From Ciborinia camelliae (lineage: Eukaryota; Ascomycota; Leotiomycetes; Helotiales; Sclerotiniaceae), in the NCBI GenBank assembly GCA_025890175.1, contig JANPYM010000001.1, positions 4,204,134-4,268,133 of the forward strand: a stretch of 64,000 bases of DNA, written 5' to 3'. This document shows, in pieces, positions 10,898 to 21,523 of the stretch (positions are counted from its first letter, which is position 1; each line of letters starts with the position of its first letter). Below the pieces are notes generated by a model. It searched no databases, was not told the DNA's origin, and saw only the letters and a program-made list of their open reading frames with translations. Made by a program: the position numbers and the translations under genes.

Positions 10898-12905
10898 ATG
10901 GTGATGATGGCCACAATGGCAGAGACTTTTACAACTATGATGGTTGCTATCGCATGCCAAGTTCTCCTTTCTCCCATCCCCCAACCATCCACCATAAAGA
11001 TTATATCTGCATATTTTCTATCAAATTGCATCCTCTTTTCATATCTTGCTCTCACGAGCACTGGGATTCTCCAACTTATCATTCATCATTTCTCTTTGAA
11101 CATAATCTTCCTTCTCACGGCATTTATTCTTACTGCATTTCGACGTGTATACTTTTCTCCATTATCTCACATTCCTGGCCCAGCACGTTTTGCTCTAACC
11201 AAACTTTTCATTGCTAATGAATATCGACTCGCTCGAACATCCCATACGATCGAGAACTTTCACCAGAAATACAAAAGTGATGTTATCAGAATAGGTCCCA
11301 ATGAAGTCTCTGTCATCAATTCGGATGCGGTGGCCAAGATATTTGGGGGGAAATACCCAAGAGGTACATTCTATGAAATAGGAGCTATCAATGGAGGGTT
11401 AAATTTGAATACCACCGGAGATTATGGAAAGCATACTCCTGTAAGTGCTTTTGATATCCGTGTTCACCTCAAAAGGTGATGTGTCGACAGTACTGATATT
11501 TTGATAGTGGAGAAGAATCTGGTGAGCTCCTTACGTTGTTCATCATTTAGCTCTAACCTTTTTAGGGAGAAATCATTTGTGAGCAGTGCATTCAAAGAAT
11601 ATAACACCAGGGTAGAAATGCATGTGGATAAAATGATTCAAATCTTGCTCAAAGCAGACGGGAAAGAAGTGAACTTTTCCAAGGCAACGGACAATCTTGT
11701 TTTCGATATGTATGCCAATTCCCTCCTCATTCTTGAAGAATATGTCGGAGAATCTAACTTATATCAGCATGGCAGACTTGAGTTTCTCAAAACATGCTGG
11801 TTTACAAGATGGTACAGGCGATAACTCATATATGTCATATATCCATAAATATATGTCATTTGCTGGTGTGCGTAACTACCTCCTATACCAAATACCTCCG
11901 ACTAACATCGTCCGTGAAAGGTGGCCGGATCTTTAAGAAACCTAGCACAACTCCTGGCCTATATACCCGAAACTCCGGAAATCAAAATATTCCGCGAGAA
12001 AGGAGAAGCCATGCTTAGCGAACGACAAGAACGAGGTTCAACCTACCGAGACATCTTCTCCTATTTATTATCCGCAGATCCAGAAGGTGGTGAGAGGTTT
12101 ACACAGAAGGAAATGAACGCCAATGCCCAATTAATTATCGTCGCCGGAACAGATACTACATCTTCCACATTAGTCCAGACATTAAGAGCATTATCAAAAG
12201 AACCACGAATCCTCTCCAAACTTCAAAGCGAAATCGATAACTTATGTTCTACCATGGATGAAGACAAAAACATCACTATAGAGTCTATCCAAAATCTGGA
12301 ATATCTAAATGCAGTTGTGAACGAAGCTCTGCGATTATATAACCCCCTCCCATCCGGACCATCTGCGACGACTCGCCCACAAGGCGTCGAGATCGCCAAC
12401 GTGCATATCCCAGGGAATGTCCAAGTCAATATCCCAGTTCTGGCACTCATGAAAGACGAGAGATATTTCCCCCAGGGCACAGAATTTATCCCGGAACGAT
12501 GGACGAGCGAAAACCCAGAATTGGTGAAGGATCGAAGGGCGTATATACCTTTTGGTCATGGTGTTCATTCTGTAAGTGAAACTCCACCTTTCTGACGCTT
12601 ATCTTTATACTCACGAATGTCCTTTTTTTTACCGAGAGTTTTCTCTCTCGTCACTATTCATTTATTTATTTATTCATTCATCACGTATCGATATTCTCGA
12701 AGGAAAACTCACACTCACAATTTCATAGTGCGTAGGCAAAACCCTGGCGCTCCAAGAACTTCGTCTGGTCATCGCGCGCATCGTCAGCACATTTGATATT
12801 CAATTTGGTCCGTCGCATGACGAGTTGGTGTTTGAGAGCGAATGGAAGGATTATTATATTGCTAAAATTGGTACGTTGTGGTTGCGATTCCGGCCCCGAA
12901 ATTGA
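10898..12905 (+). CDS. cytochrome P450 monooxygenase, six exons
   Basis: The exons I infer are 10898-11440, 11508-11521, 11566-11709, 11768-11867, 11921-12571 and 12729-12905, giving 542 aa in one continuous frame. The introns are 67, 44, 58, 53 and 157 nt. The 14-nt exon 2 encodes the W-R-R-I-W helix-C motif. The N-terminus has two or three hydrophobic segments ending in FSPLSHIPGPARF, the usual membrane anchor and proline hinge. Class signatures are present: AGTDTTSS (I helix), EALR (ExxR), FIPERW (PERF region) and FGHGVHSCVGK (haem-binding cysteine, spanning the last intron). Unspliced, the middle looks frameshifted, but each break is resolved by a canonical intron, so the gene appears intact. 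It should be an ER-bound haem monooxygenase. The substrate cannot be told from sequence, and no biosynthetic cluster surrounds it. Confidence 0.88.
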
Positions 12906-13589
12906 AGATGTGCGAAGTCGGGATCCTTATTGATATTGGGGGGGAAGGGGGTTTCTTTTGCGCATGCATGCATGCATACATTCTCTTTTAAGTTGGGAAA
13001 TTGAGAAATGGTGAAATGGTGAAATAGTGTATCAAAGAGGTCGGGTATATACATGAATGAACCGAATAATAGTGTTAACATTGTCATCTCCAACCTCTCT
13101 CTCATCCCAGATGAAAGCCAAATATAACATAGACAGAACCATAACCTCCAAACCTCACCAGGATTAGGAATTTTTGTAAGTGATACTTACCCCCAAATAT
13201 GAATGGAATGGAATGGAATGGTTGGATTTCTACTTTTGGGCAGAGGTCTTGGAAGAGAGAGAGAGAGAGATGATCTTTAGTGCGATGGGAGATTTGGGGA
13301 GATCTGAGGAGGAAAGAAGAGAAGAGGAGAGGGGTAGGATGGTGATGGAGATGGGATGGGGATGGAGACGCAATGATGTTTTTCACGTCTATTTGGAGCT
13401 GTTACTGATGAGATCCAACGAGATGGACTTACTTTTCCCTATGAACATCGCGCAATGGAAACGAAAATGAAAACATGGAAGAAATTCTCAGCTTAAATAT
13501 GATGATACATCAAATATTAAGCTGAAGCATTATTTAATATTCTATAATTACATATGTCCATTTTGACTCCCCTCACTTTCTCCCTACAA
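12906..13589. other. intergenic region, P450 3' flank to secreted-protein 3' flank
   Basis: This is a convergent intergenic region. It contains a (GAATG)n tract at about 13201-13221, a (GA)n tract at 13255-13270 and (GCAT)n near 12963-12977. No gene is evident. Confidence 0.6.
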
Positions 13590-14005
13590 TTAAACATTAC
13601 ATCGGACACGGTGATCGGCCTGGAAAACATTGGCACAGATGTATTTTCCCTTAGCATCACAGGAAGTACCGTAGACAACCTTGTGGTTAGGGAGAGTCAA
13701 CGTGGTGCCATCTTGACGATGGGCTCTGTTGCAGATGGCAGTACAGTCGAGGTTGCCGGCTTTAGGATCCTATTTATTTTATATGAAATTAGCTTGGCTG
13801 TGCTGTGCTGTGCGGTGTTTGGAAGTTGATGGCTTGATTTTTTGATGATTTGGGGTTGGGTTGGGTGGTTTGAAATGCGGGAATTATTTACCTCGTGTAG
13901 ACAACAATGTTGACCATCTTCAAATAGACATTGGCAGTAGGTACAAGCTTGTACGCTGCTGACAGCAGCAAGGAGGAATAGAGCGATGGAGGCGAATTTG
14001 ACCAT
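13590..14005 (-). CDS. small secreted cysteine-rich protein (effector candidate)
   Basis: Two exons, 14005-13892 and 13769-13590, are joined by an intron with GTAAAT at 13891 and AATAG at 13770, giving 97 aa. The protein starts with a clear signal peptide (MVKFASIALFLLAAVSSVQA), and cleavage leaves a mature chain of about 77 aa. The mature part has nine cysteines: CTYCQCLFEDGQHCC, then LDCTAICNRAH, SCDAKGKYIC and a final RCNV. Even cysteine spacing with a GKYxC block resembles small secreted effector-like families of plant-associated fungi; this is resemblance from memory, not a search result. No enzymatic motif is present. The likely location is the extracellular space or apoplast. The odd cysteine number could allow dimerisation. 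Confidence 0.8.
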
Positions 14006-14659
14006 TTTGATGATTCGATTTAGACGATTCGTTTGATTTAAAAGGAGGTATAGTTGTTGGTTGGTTCGTAACGAGGGTAGGGTTTCGAATGAGGAAAGGA
14101 AGGTTGAGAGTGATTTGAATGGAATAACTGATATATTGAAATGGTAAGGGATATCTACTGCTTTATAATTTTCTACTTTCTATACTTTATATTTCCTATA
14201 CTTGTTTATTAAAGTTTTCTTACTGGAAAAAAAACTTCGTTGATGAGAATTAACTTTGGATTTTATTAAGATTTACATATCAAAACTTGGCAATCTGTTA
14301 TTTTATAGCATATATAGCTGTTGGAATCACCTTGATAGTAACACTAGTTTCGATCGACACCAGTGTATAGCATTGGAATGTTTTTAGAGCCTTCGAATAA
14401 AGTTCCCCTGCGTCGTTTTTTTCGATTTCTATGGGGCCATACAAACTTTATGTGTGTGGTGGTGGGTCCAGGAACCATCTCGGATCGGATAAACCTGTGT
14501 TCCGTATCACATATGTGTAAGTGTATTACCTACCTCCCTATAGGTACCTACCTACCCGAACAAGATGGACGAACGTGTTTCGAGTTTATGTGTATGTTTT
14601 CTACTAAACTTTTGCTAGTATCATTTGAGCATATGATTTTCCTACGAATCTATGAATTA

Positions 14660-14735
14660 AGTCCCCTATTCTACTTTCCGGCCCCCCTACTTTCCCGCCA
14701 CCAATCTACACCAAAAAACAATGATTTTGAACAAA
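14660..14735 (+). mobile_element. solo terminal fragment of the MITE family seen at 58081
   Basis: It starts TAAGTCCCCTATTCTACTTT, continues CCGGCCCCCCTACTTTC and CGCCACC, then ATCTACACCAAAAAACAATG. This parallels the terminus at 58081 (AGTCCCCTACCCTACTTTCC, CCATTTACACCAAAAATATC) with substitutions. No matching inverted end is found nearby, so this is a remnant. Confidence 0.75.
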
Positions 14736-15934
14736 AGCTAGTAAAGCCAGCAAACTCAGTTGGGATTACGATTGCTCGATTGCTTTCGTAACTTCAAAGA
14801 AGCTTAAGCTGTAACGGAGGGAGGTACCCGTTTTGTCTCATTTCGATCGAAAAAAATAAGGCATACGTAGAATGTAATCCGTCAGATTTCGTGGTGTAAA
14901 AGGGACTTAATCGTAAATGGGTAAGAATATACACTTACATCCTATGGCATTCTTTTCAAATAAGATAGTTCCAGCAAAACGTAATCACAAAATTTATAAT
15001 AAAAAGCTATTAGCCATTATTAGATGTTTTGAGGAGTTGAGATCTGAAATATATAGGGAATTGAAATCCTGATCTAGGTTTTGATAGATCACAAAGCACT
15101 TTAGCATTATATGATAACGAAGAAACTTATTACTTGAGAACAGGCTCGGTGGGCTTTGTTTTGATTTGGGATTTATTGAAGGCATCAGGTTATTTTCAAT
15201 TTTCTATTCTCATCTCATCTTTCTCGTTCAATCTCGTCCCGTCTTGTCCCGTCTCGTCTTTTTTTTGTAGGGCTGAAAAAGTAAGGCTAATACGGCCCTT
15301 TAGTAAAGCGGCTTTGGATGAGAATTGGAGTGAGATTTGTTCAAAGTCATAAGTGAGCTTACAATAGGGGTATAAAAATTATAAATTCGATCCCTTTCCT
15401 TTCCATCATATGCATATATTATAGTAATTTTCAAGATCTAACTCTCAATCCCCATCCCCCCATTCTCGAAATCTCATTTCATATCTACTCCCCGCAACGC
15501 TCTTAGAGTCACGCACTGGTAAATCTATCATCTTGGTTGTAGAGGTATTTATTATAACTCTTACTTCAATTCTACTCAGATTATAATTACATTACATAGT
15601 CTATATATAACCTATGAGGTGCCTGCTATCTAGTATCTATAGTAGATAATTATATTAGTTATCACTGAAGAAGAACAGTGATAACTAAGTTCTAATAGAG
15701 TGATATATACATACATACGAATCTGTTGCAGCATATGATGAATAAGGCACGTAACTACATACACATGCACTAATACATATCACGTCTATATATCTCGCAG
15801 TCTACAACCTTAGATGATCGTTAATAATAATAAATGCAACCCATACCCTACATTTATGAACCACTACCATCACACATATACCATCACCCGGAGTGATACA
15901 AACAGTATCCGATTAATTTATATTACAACACAAT

Positions 15935-16005
15935 AGACCAGACCAGACCAGACCAGACCAGACCAGACCAGACCAGACCAGACCAGACCAGATCAGACCA
16001 GATCA
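15935..16005. repeat. (GACCA)n pentanucleotide microsatellite
   Basis: About thirteen GACCA units in a row are seen, with GATCA variants near the right end. Confidence 0.95.
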
Positions 16006-17148
16006 AAGCATAGAGAGAGAACAAACAAATTTTGCGGAAATGGGTATGAGTAAATTGGATTAGATTGGATTAGCAAGTAGATACTCTAGACACTAATTAT
16101 AATCTACAACACCTACTCTAAATCCCCCCTCCTGCCCAAAAGAAACGTCCTCCACATCTAACCCTCTACCTCTACTTAAGAGTTAACTATACTGAAGATT
16201 GTGAATACATAATATATAAAAATTTACCAGCGATTAAATTATGTTAACAATAATACCTACCTAGGTGTTATTGATAAATAATATCGATATACAGATAACC
16301 CACCGTGACCTAGGTAGATACCTACTCATTGACCTATATATAAAAGAACAAGACCCGGAGAAATCTTTCTTTAATATGCAATAAAACAAAAGAATCCAGT
16401 AAAACAAAGCGAAAGTGAAAGTAAAAAAGCAGGTATACAAGAGAATATATACATATGCATATACATATACCTACATATGCAATGCCATTGCGAGATAGAT
16501 ACTACCTACCTATATTTACTTCAACTTAATTAGTGGTAAAATAATTAAGAAGGAGGTAGGTAGGAAATTAGGTACATAGATGGTACTGTAGAGGGAAGAG
16601 AGAGGGAGAGGGGGTTAAGATTACCTAGGCACCGAGGGACTAATATGATATTTGTGTGTAAAGGGTGTGTTACATATCATGTAGTAAGGCAAGTAAAGAT
16701 GCTGCTATCTTCACTCAATACATATTATTACATGGAGAATTTGCGGATAACTGTAGTAAGAAATATATCATCTCAAGAATCAACAAGACAAGTATGAAAG
16801 CATGGAATATCGAAAGTTCTGGATCACTCACTGTGGAAGATTTCGGAATATATAGTATTGTAATGTATGATAAAATTAGAAAGAATATTATATATATGAG
16901 TAAAGTAAAAGAAATACCCAACCTACCTATCTACCACCACCTACCTACTTGTCTTCCCTTGCTTTCCCTTCCCAAAACGCTCCGTTCAAAAAAAACCAAA
17001 AATAAAAAAATTGTATAAAGAAAAAGCAAAGGGAAGGAAAAGTGTAAAGGAAATCCACAAAGGAAAATTGAAAGAGATCTCAAAGGAATCAGCCTTACCT
17101 TACCATTCCCTCTCCCCCAACTTACCCCCTCCCAAAAACTTACCTCAT

Positions 17149-18642
17149 TCAATCAAGCTCCATATCACCAAGTTGCCACCAAGGTTTCTTCGCTTGTTCC
17201 TTCTCCGCCTTCTTCTGTTTATTAACATACCTCCTCCATTCCAAATCCAAAATATCCACCATGATCAAATCGCCATCCTCATCAAACTGACACATGCCCC
17301 CATGTTCCTCGCCTCCATATCCTCCCGGCGGCATTCCCCATCTCAAGCGACGATTACCCTCGCGATCATCCTGTCCCACCCACACATCCTTCAGCCCGCC
17401 TACCTCGTAATCATTTTCGTTCCACGCAATTCCCTGGTGCGTGTTTTGTGGATGCGGCCATATGTATGTATTGTGACTCGGCACGCGCATCGGGTTGCCC
17501 GTCCAGACGCCGCTGGGTCGTGGAAGGAGGGCGTTGCTGGGATGGTGCAGATTCGGATGGGGTTGCCATTCGGGATTGTGGCGTGGGAGGAGCCATCGAA
17601 AGATCGCGCAGTCGCCATTTTTATGCCCTGGCTCTTTGCATCGTGTGCAGATGTGAGAACGGTATTGTGCCCGATAGACCCCCGAGTCGGGATGTTCCGG
17701 ATGCTCCGGGTTGTAGCTGCCGGGTTGTATTTGGTATGGTGGTGGTAGCATCGGGTAGAGGTAATCGGGCATTTCACTGCTAGGATCGTGAGTGTGGGGA
17801 TTGATAAGAGGTTGCCCGGTTTGGTAGGGGTTGAATGGCGCCTGTGACTGGGCACCAGGAGCAGCACCAGGAGCAGCACCAGGAGCAGGACCACGAGCAG
17901 CAGGACCACGAGCAGCAGGAGCAGCAGGAGCAGCAGGAGCACCAGGAGCACCAGGAGCACCAGGAGCGGTACCAGGAGGAGAATGGTATTGAATGAAGGC
18001 AGGATCAATTTGTCCACTTGACTTTCCATCGGCGAAAGTAACCCCCTTCGGTTTCTCCGCCTTCTTAGCGGGAGGATTCGGATTAGTAACGGGATCGAAG
18101 CCTTCCCTCTCACAGACACTATTCCAATGACCTACTTTTTTGCATTTATTACAAGGACGATTGGGGAAGTTTCCGTCGGGGAAGAAATGCGTGATGTCTT
18201 CTCCGGTGGGAGCTAGACATTTTCCGGGGGTTGGACTCCCGGCAGTATTTCCCTTGTTGGTCCTGTTCTTCCACGTTCGACATTGATCTTCCCAATGATT
18301 CGCATTGCATTCTCGACAATTCGGTGAATCTTTGTTTCTCTTCCCTACTCCTGCGGGATTACTGCGACAATCAGATTCCCAATGGCCTTTTGCCTTGCAG
18401 ATACGACATTCAGCGAATTCTTTGGGCACCTTACCTTTGTTTTGGGTCCCTCCTTGATTCCCTCCTTGGTTCCCTCCTTGGTTCCCTGGGCCTCTGTTTC
18501 CTCCTTGGTTTCCTCCCTGGTTTCCTCCCTGGTTTCCTCCTTTGTTTCCTCCTTGGTTTCCTTGGTTTCCTCCAGTATTACCCGCATTATTGCTGTTGGG
18601 GCTATTACCGCCGCCAGAATTACTACGCTTCTTTTGCGCCAT
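17149..18642 (-). CDS. CCHC zinc-knuckle protein, 497 aa
   Basis: An intronless frame starts with MAQKKRSNSGGGNSPNSNN and a GGNQGGNQ-type low-complexity repeat (residues about 20-65). Zinc knuckles follow. CRICKAKGHWESDC, CNKCKKVGHWNSVC and CTRCKEPGHKNGDC fit C-x2-C-x4-H-x4-C exactly. A fourth, CRECNANHWEDQC, has one residue less before His. A Pro/Ala/Gly-rich linker (PGAPGAPAAPAA type) separates knuckles three and four. The C-terminus has FDEDGDLIMVDILDLEWRRY and a Lys-rich helix. CCHC knuckles usually bind single-stranded RNA or DNA. No reverse transcriptase, integrase or protease is nearby, so a retroelement Gag is unlikely, and a role in RNA binding is inference. It diverges from the acidic protein gene at 19437. 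Confidence 0.82.
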   Translation of the reverse strand: MAQKKRSNSGGGNSPNSNNAGNTGGNQGNQGGNKGGNQGGNQGGNQGGNRGPGNQGGNQGGNQGGTQNKGKVPKEFAECRICKAKGHWESDCRSNPAGVGKRNKDSPNCRECNANHWEDQCRTWKNRTNKGNTAGSPTPGKCLAPTGEDITHFFPDGNFPNRPCNKCKKVGHWNSVCEREGFDPVTNPNPPAKKAEKPKGVTFADGKSSGQIDPAFIQYHSPPGTAPGAPGAPGAPAAPAAPAARGPAARGPAPGAAPGAAPGAQSQAPFNPYQTGQPLINPHTHDPSSEMPDYLYPMLPPPYQIQPGSYNPEHPEHPDSGVYRAQYRSHICTRCKEPGHKNGDCAIFRWLLPRHNPEWQPHPNLHHPSNALLPRPSGVWTGNPMRVPSHNTYIWPHPQNTHQGIAWNENDYEVGGLKDVWVGQDDREGNRRLRWGMPPGGYGGEEHGGMCQFDEDGDLIMVDILDLEWRRYVNKQKKAEKEQAKKPWWQLGDMELD

Positions 18643-19436
18643 TTTGGCTTTTTTCTTTCTTCTTTTTTCCTTGTATGAAAGTGACTGACTATGGGACCGG
18701 CGCTAGTATGTATGAATAAGTGTTATTGATTTGGTGTAAAAGAAATAATTCTTTGTAGTATGTATCAATATGTATCAATATGTATCAGTATGAGACTGTA
18801 GTATGAACAATGAATGTACTTACTCGTGTTGTGTTGTTGTGTTGAGAAGAATATGCGTGGGAAGGAAAAGAATGGAATTGTTCAACAGCTGTGCTGATGG
18901 GGATATATGTATTCCGTTTGATAACAAAGAATGAAAATCTCTTTATGAAGAAGAAATGAAAGAGAGCACAAATGCATTGTTGGGTGACCTGTTCTGTTTT
19001 TCATTGTTTCCCGAGAAGGAACAAAGGGGGAGAAGGATTTTCTTTGTTTATATTAAGTTGATGATCCAGATTTCTTTGTGTCTTTGTTTTTTTTCTTTCA
19101 TCATCTTTCTCAAACATTCTTTCTGTGTAGCCCATTCCTTGATGAACAATAGGATCTTAGTGGCAAGACAGGGGCATAGAATGATCTCCATGCATAGTGA
19201 AGTGACTTCGCAAGGTGCATGTAAACTGTCCATGAATTCATGAACATATGCTTGTGAAAAATTATAAATTCTGCCTAATTTTCATGTGAAATAAATTATT
19301 TTACGTGCCAATCCAGTACTCTCTCACAAATTCAAACTCTTGTGATCAATCTATCATTTGGTTTGAGTGTAAGAGAAGATACTCGAAATAACGCACAAAG
19401 CACACACAACCAATCAAATAACCAATCAAATACAAA
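18643..19436. promoter_or_regulatory. divergent intergenic promoter region
   Basis: This region lies between the zinc-knuckle gene (-) and the acidic protein gene (+). TATGTATCAATATGTATCAG-type repeats lie at about 18755-18790. The stretch CATGAATTCATGAACATATG with CTTGTGAAA at about 19230-19260 recurs in altered form upstream of the paralogue (about 21268-21300), so it may be a conserved promoter element. Confidence 0.5.
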
Positions 19437-20711
19437 ATGTCACCCTGGGACTTTTTAAATATGGATTTGGACGATATGGCCAACCTTCCCTCTTGGGCTT
19501 TTTCAAATCCCCCTCTTAACGAGAATGCCGAGTTTATTCTCGAAGCTCCGAAGGAGGAAGAGGAGGAATCCAAGGAGGAAGAGGAATCCAAGAAGGAAGA
19601 GCTATCCAAGAAGGAAGAGCAATCCAAGGAGGAAGAACAACCAAACATGTCAGACATATACGATGCTGATGACGAAGATTCGCACTATCAGCATTACCTC
19701 ACACAAGAAGAAGGCGAACCAAACCACTTTGAGGATGATGAAGATCTCGACTTAGATCCGGATTACATCAATCGCTGGGTTCAAGAAATCCACCCACAGC
19801 AAGAACCCCAACAACAAGAGGAAGAACAAGCCGACTTTGAAGACGCCAGCCCAAGCGCGATTTTCGACGCGAGGCTGGCGGAACTCTTTCAACGAATTCG
19901 CCGACTCGAAGAAATAGAAGAAGAAGAACTCGAACGAGAGCAAAGACAAGAAGAATACAGACATGTAATAGATAACGAACCACCTAACTCCTTAAGCTAT
20001 TGCTCAGACTACTCACAAAAATCCACTCTCGAAGATGAAGAAGAAGAACAAGAAGAAGAACAAGCTCCGGCTTTTTTACAAAGCTCTTTGGCAGTTCGTC
20101 GTCTGATTCGTCGTCTGAATCGTCAACTCAACATCAACATCTCCACTCCAAATGACTCCGATATTCTCGCCATCTTCGACCGCGAGGCGGAAAACAAATT
20201 TGCAGGTTTTGAAACCATGGAGGTGGAATTCGTCCCGAACGCACTGGAAAACTTTGAAACAATGGATATTGGTGAATTGGCATCCGACTACCAAGTCGCT
20301 CCCCTCCTTCACCCAGCCCAAGGTTTCTCCTGCGACATGCGACAGCCGAGCCAATTCATCCTGGAACCCCACTGGTTCCTCGACACCTCGAAGCAGAAAT
20401 GTTGGTGCCATTACTGTTCTCAATATCGAGGCATTCAATCCACAGGTAAGCAATTGGAGACGCACGATTTCAACAAATGGTGTCTATGCCGTTCTTGCGT
20501 GGACTTTTGGCACCAGAACTTGGATGATAAAGATCAGTGTAATTGTCCAAATTGCTCCGATCCCGACGATGATGAAGAAAAAAAAGAAGCAGTTGAATCC
20601 CCACAGGAGTTACCGTCAGACCCTCCCTGTAAAGATTCAATTCTCAAAACCATTTCAACACTTTTCAAAACCGTTCGTGAGAACTTGGGGATAGATTCCG
20701 ATTCCGATTAA
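19437..20711 (+). CDS. acidic protein with C-terminal cysteine cluster, 424 aa
   Basis: I do not recognise the family. The start is MSPWDFLNMDLDDMANLPSW, followed by imperfect Glu/Lys/Ser repeats (EESKEEEESKKEELSKKEE). Two predicted coiled-coil stretches follow, the second around RLAELFQRIRRLEEIEEEEL. A FAGFETMEVE/NFETMDIGEL repeat lies near residues 255-280. The C-terminal part has three CxCxxC-like groups, CWCHYC, CLCRSC and CNCPNC, which could bind zinc. It then ends in a helix, SILKTISTLFKTVRENLG, and IDSDSD. There is no signal peptide or membrane segment. The next gene is a diverged tandem paralogue. A 3'-terminal duplication follows the stop codon. The function is unknown, and a nuclear or protein-binding role is only a guess. 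Confidence 0.75.
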   Translation: MSPWDFLNMDLDDMANLPSWAFSNPPLNENAEFILEAPKEEEEESKEEEESKKEELSKKEEQSKEEEQPNMSDIYDADDEDSHYQHYLTQEEGEPNHFEDDEDLDLDPDYINRWVQEIHPQQEPQQQEEEQADFEDASPSAIFDARLAELFQRIRRLEEIEEEELEREQRQEEYRHVIDNEPPNSLSYCSDYSQKSTLEDEEEEQEEEQAPAFLQSSLAVRRLIRRLNRQLNINISTPNDSDILAIFDREAENKFAGFETMEVEFVPNALENFETMDIGELASDYQVAPLLHPAQGFSCDMRQPSQFILEPHWFLDTSKQKCWCHYCSQYRGIQSTGKQLETHDFNKWCLCRSCVDFWHQNLDDKDQCNCPNCSDPDDDEEKKEAVESPQELPSDPPCKDSILKTISTLFKTVRENLGIDSDSD

Positions 20712-20945
20712 GACGGGGAAGTAAACACTTTTCCTGAACTCTTTCATTTTTCACATGGTTAATACAGTAAGTAAGTAGCACTTGAATCCCCACAGGAGTT
20801 ACCGTCAGACCCTCCCTGTGAAGATTCAATTCTCAATACCATTTTCGTGAGAACTTGTGGATAGATTCTGATTCCCATTAAGACGGGGAGTAGACAATTT
20901 TCCTTATCTCTTTCATTTTTCACATGGTTAAATACAGTAAGTCGT
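20593..20945 (+). repeat. tandem duplication of the 3' end of the acidic-protein gene
   Basis: Bases from about 20597 to 20758 are repeated at about 20783-20945. Both copies hold GAATCCCCACAGGAGTTACC, TTCGTGAGAACTTG, TTAAGACGGGGA and CTTTCATTTTTCACATGGTT. The first copy is the functional end of the coding region and the second lies in the 3' flank. The second copy lacks a short stretch (CTTTTCAAAACCG region) and has point changes. Confidence 0.9.
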
Positions 20946-21523
20946 AGATAAAACATCCTGGTGATGCAAACTTGCGCGGAGAAAGATAATCCCATGGAAT
21001 TTTAAAAAACCAAAAAACCAAAAAACCAAAAAAAAACACCAAAAACCCAAAAATAAAAATAAAAATGTAATTTTCCTTAGAATATACAGTATATGAGACG
21101 TCTATACGTGAAGAGTGTGATAAGATTTTTTGATTACACCAGTACCCAATTAAGAAGTGTCGAATAAGTGAAATATAATGTAAATAACACCGTAAAGATA
21201 CCCAGTAGGCAGCAATGAATCCTATAGTTAAAGTGGTTTCACAAAGTGTATATGTGTATTATTATTGTTCATGAACCTATGAACAAATGCCCGTGAAATA
21301 GTATATCTAACCTCATATTATTTCTAAGAAGTGAGATTCTATACTTCCCAGCACAGTTTCCTCTCACATTCGAAACCCGTTTTTAAGATGAAAAGATACA
21401 ATGTGTAAGCTAGACTTCTATCTATTCTCAACATCTTATTTGTAAGTTTGAACCTTACCCATGGGTGAAAATCTATCCGTGAGTACGCGCAAACACAAAC
21501 ACACAGAAAACAAATCCAACAAG

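Larger units (their letters stand above)
14006..17148. other. intergenic region, AT-rich, with a solo MITE end
   Basis: It contains the solo transposon end at 14660-14735 and a (GACCA)n pentanucleotide tract at 15935-16005, plus many TACCTA/TAGGTA motifs. Frames at 14363-14791, 14994-15352 and 16665-17018 cross the repeat DNA or lack any recognisable domain, so I do not call a gene here. Confidence 0.6.

Noticed and set aside
10675..11217. 180-codon plus-strand frame over the P450 N-terminus
   Set aside because: It is a shadow frame; the real exon is in another frame with the proline hinge and membrane anchor.
11697..12018. P450 gene as a frameshifted pseudogene
   Set aside because: The apparent breaks are resolved by introns 11710-11767 and 11868-11920, giving D-I-M-A-D-L-S-F and SFAGVAGSLRNLAQ in one frame.
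15935..16005. Possible CRISPR-like or regulatory array
   Set aside because: It is a plain pentanucleotide microsatellite with no spacers, in a eukaryotic genome.
17149..18642. Zinc-knuckle gene as a retrotransposon Gag
   Set aside because: No reverse transcriptase, protease, integrase or long terminal repeats are nearby, and the knuckles are spread along the protein instead of paired at the end.
17400..18719. Several frames on both strands over the zinc-knuckle gene
   Set aside because: They are translations of its GGNQ and PGA repeats in other frames, and only the 497-codon frame has CCHC motifs.
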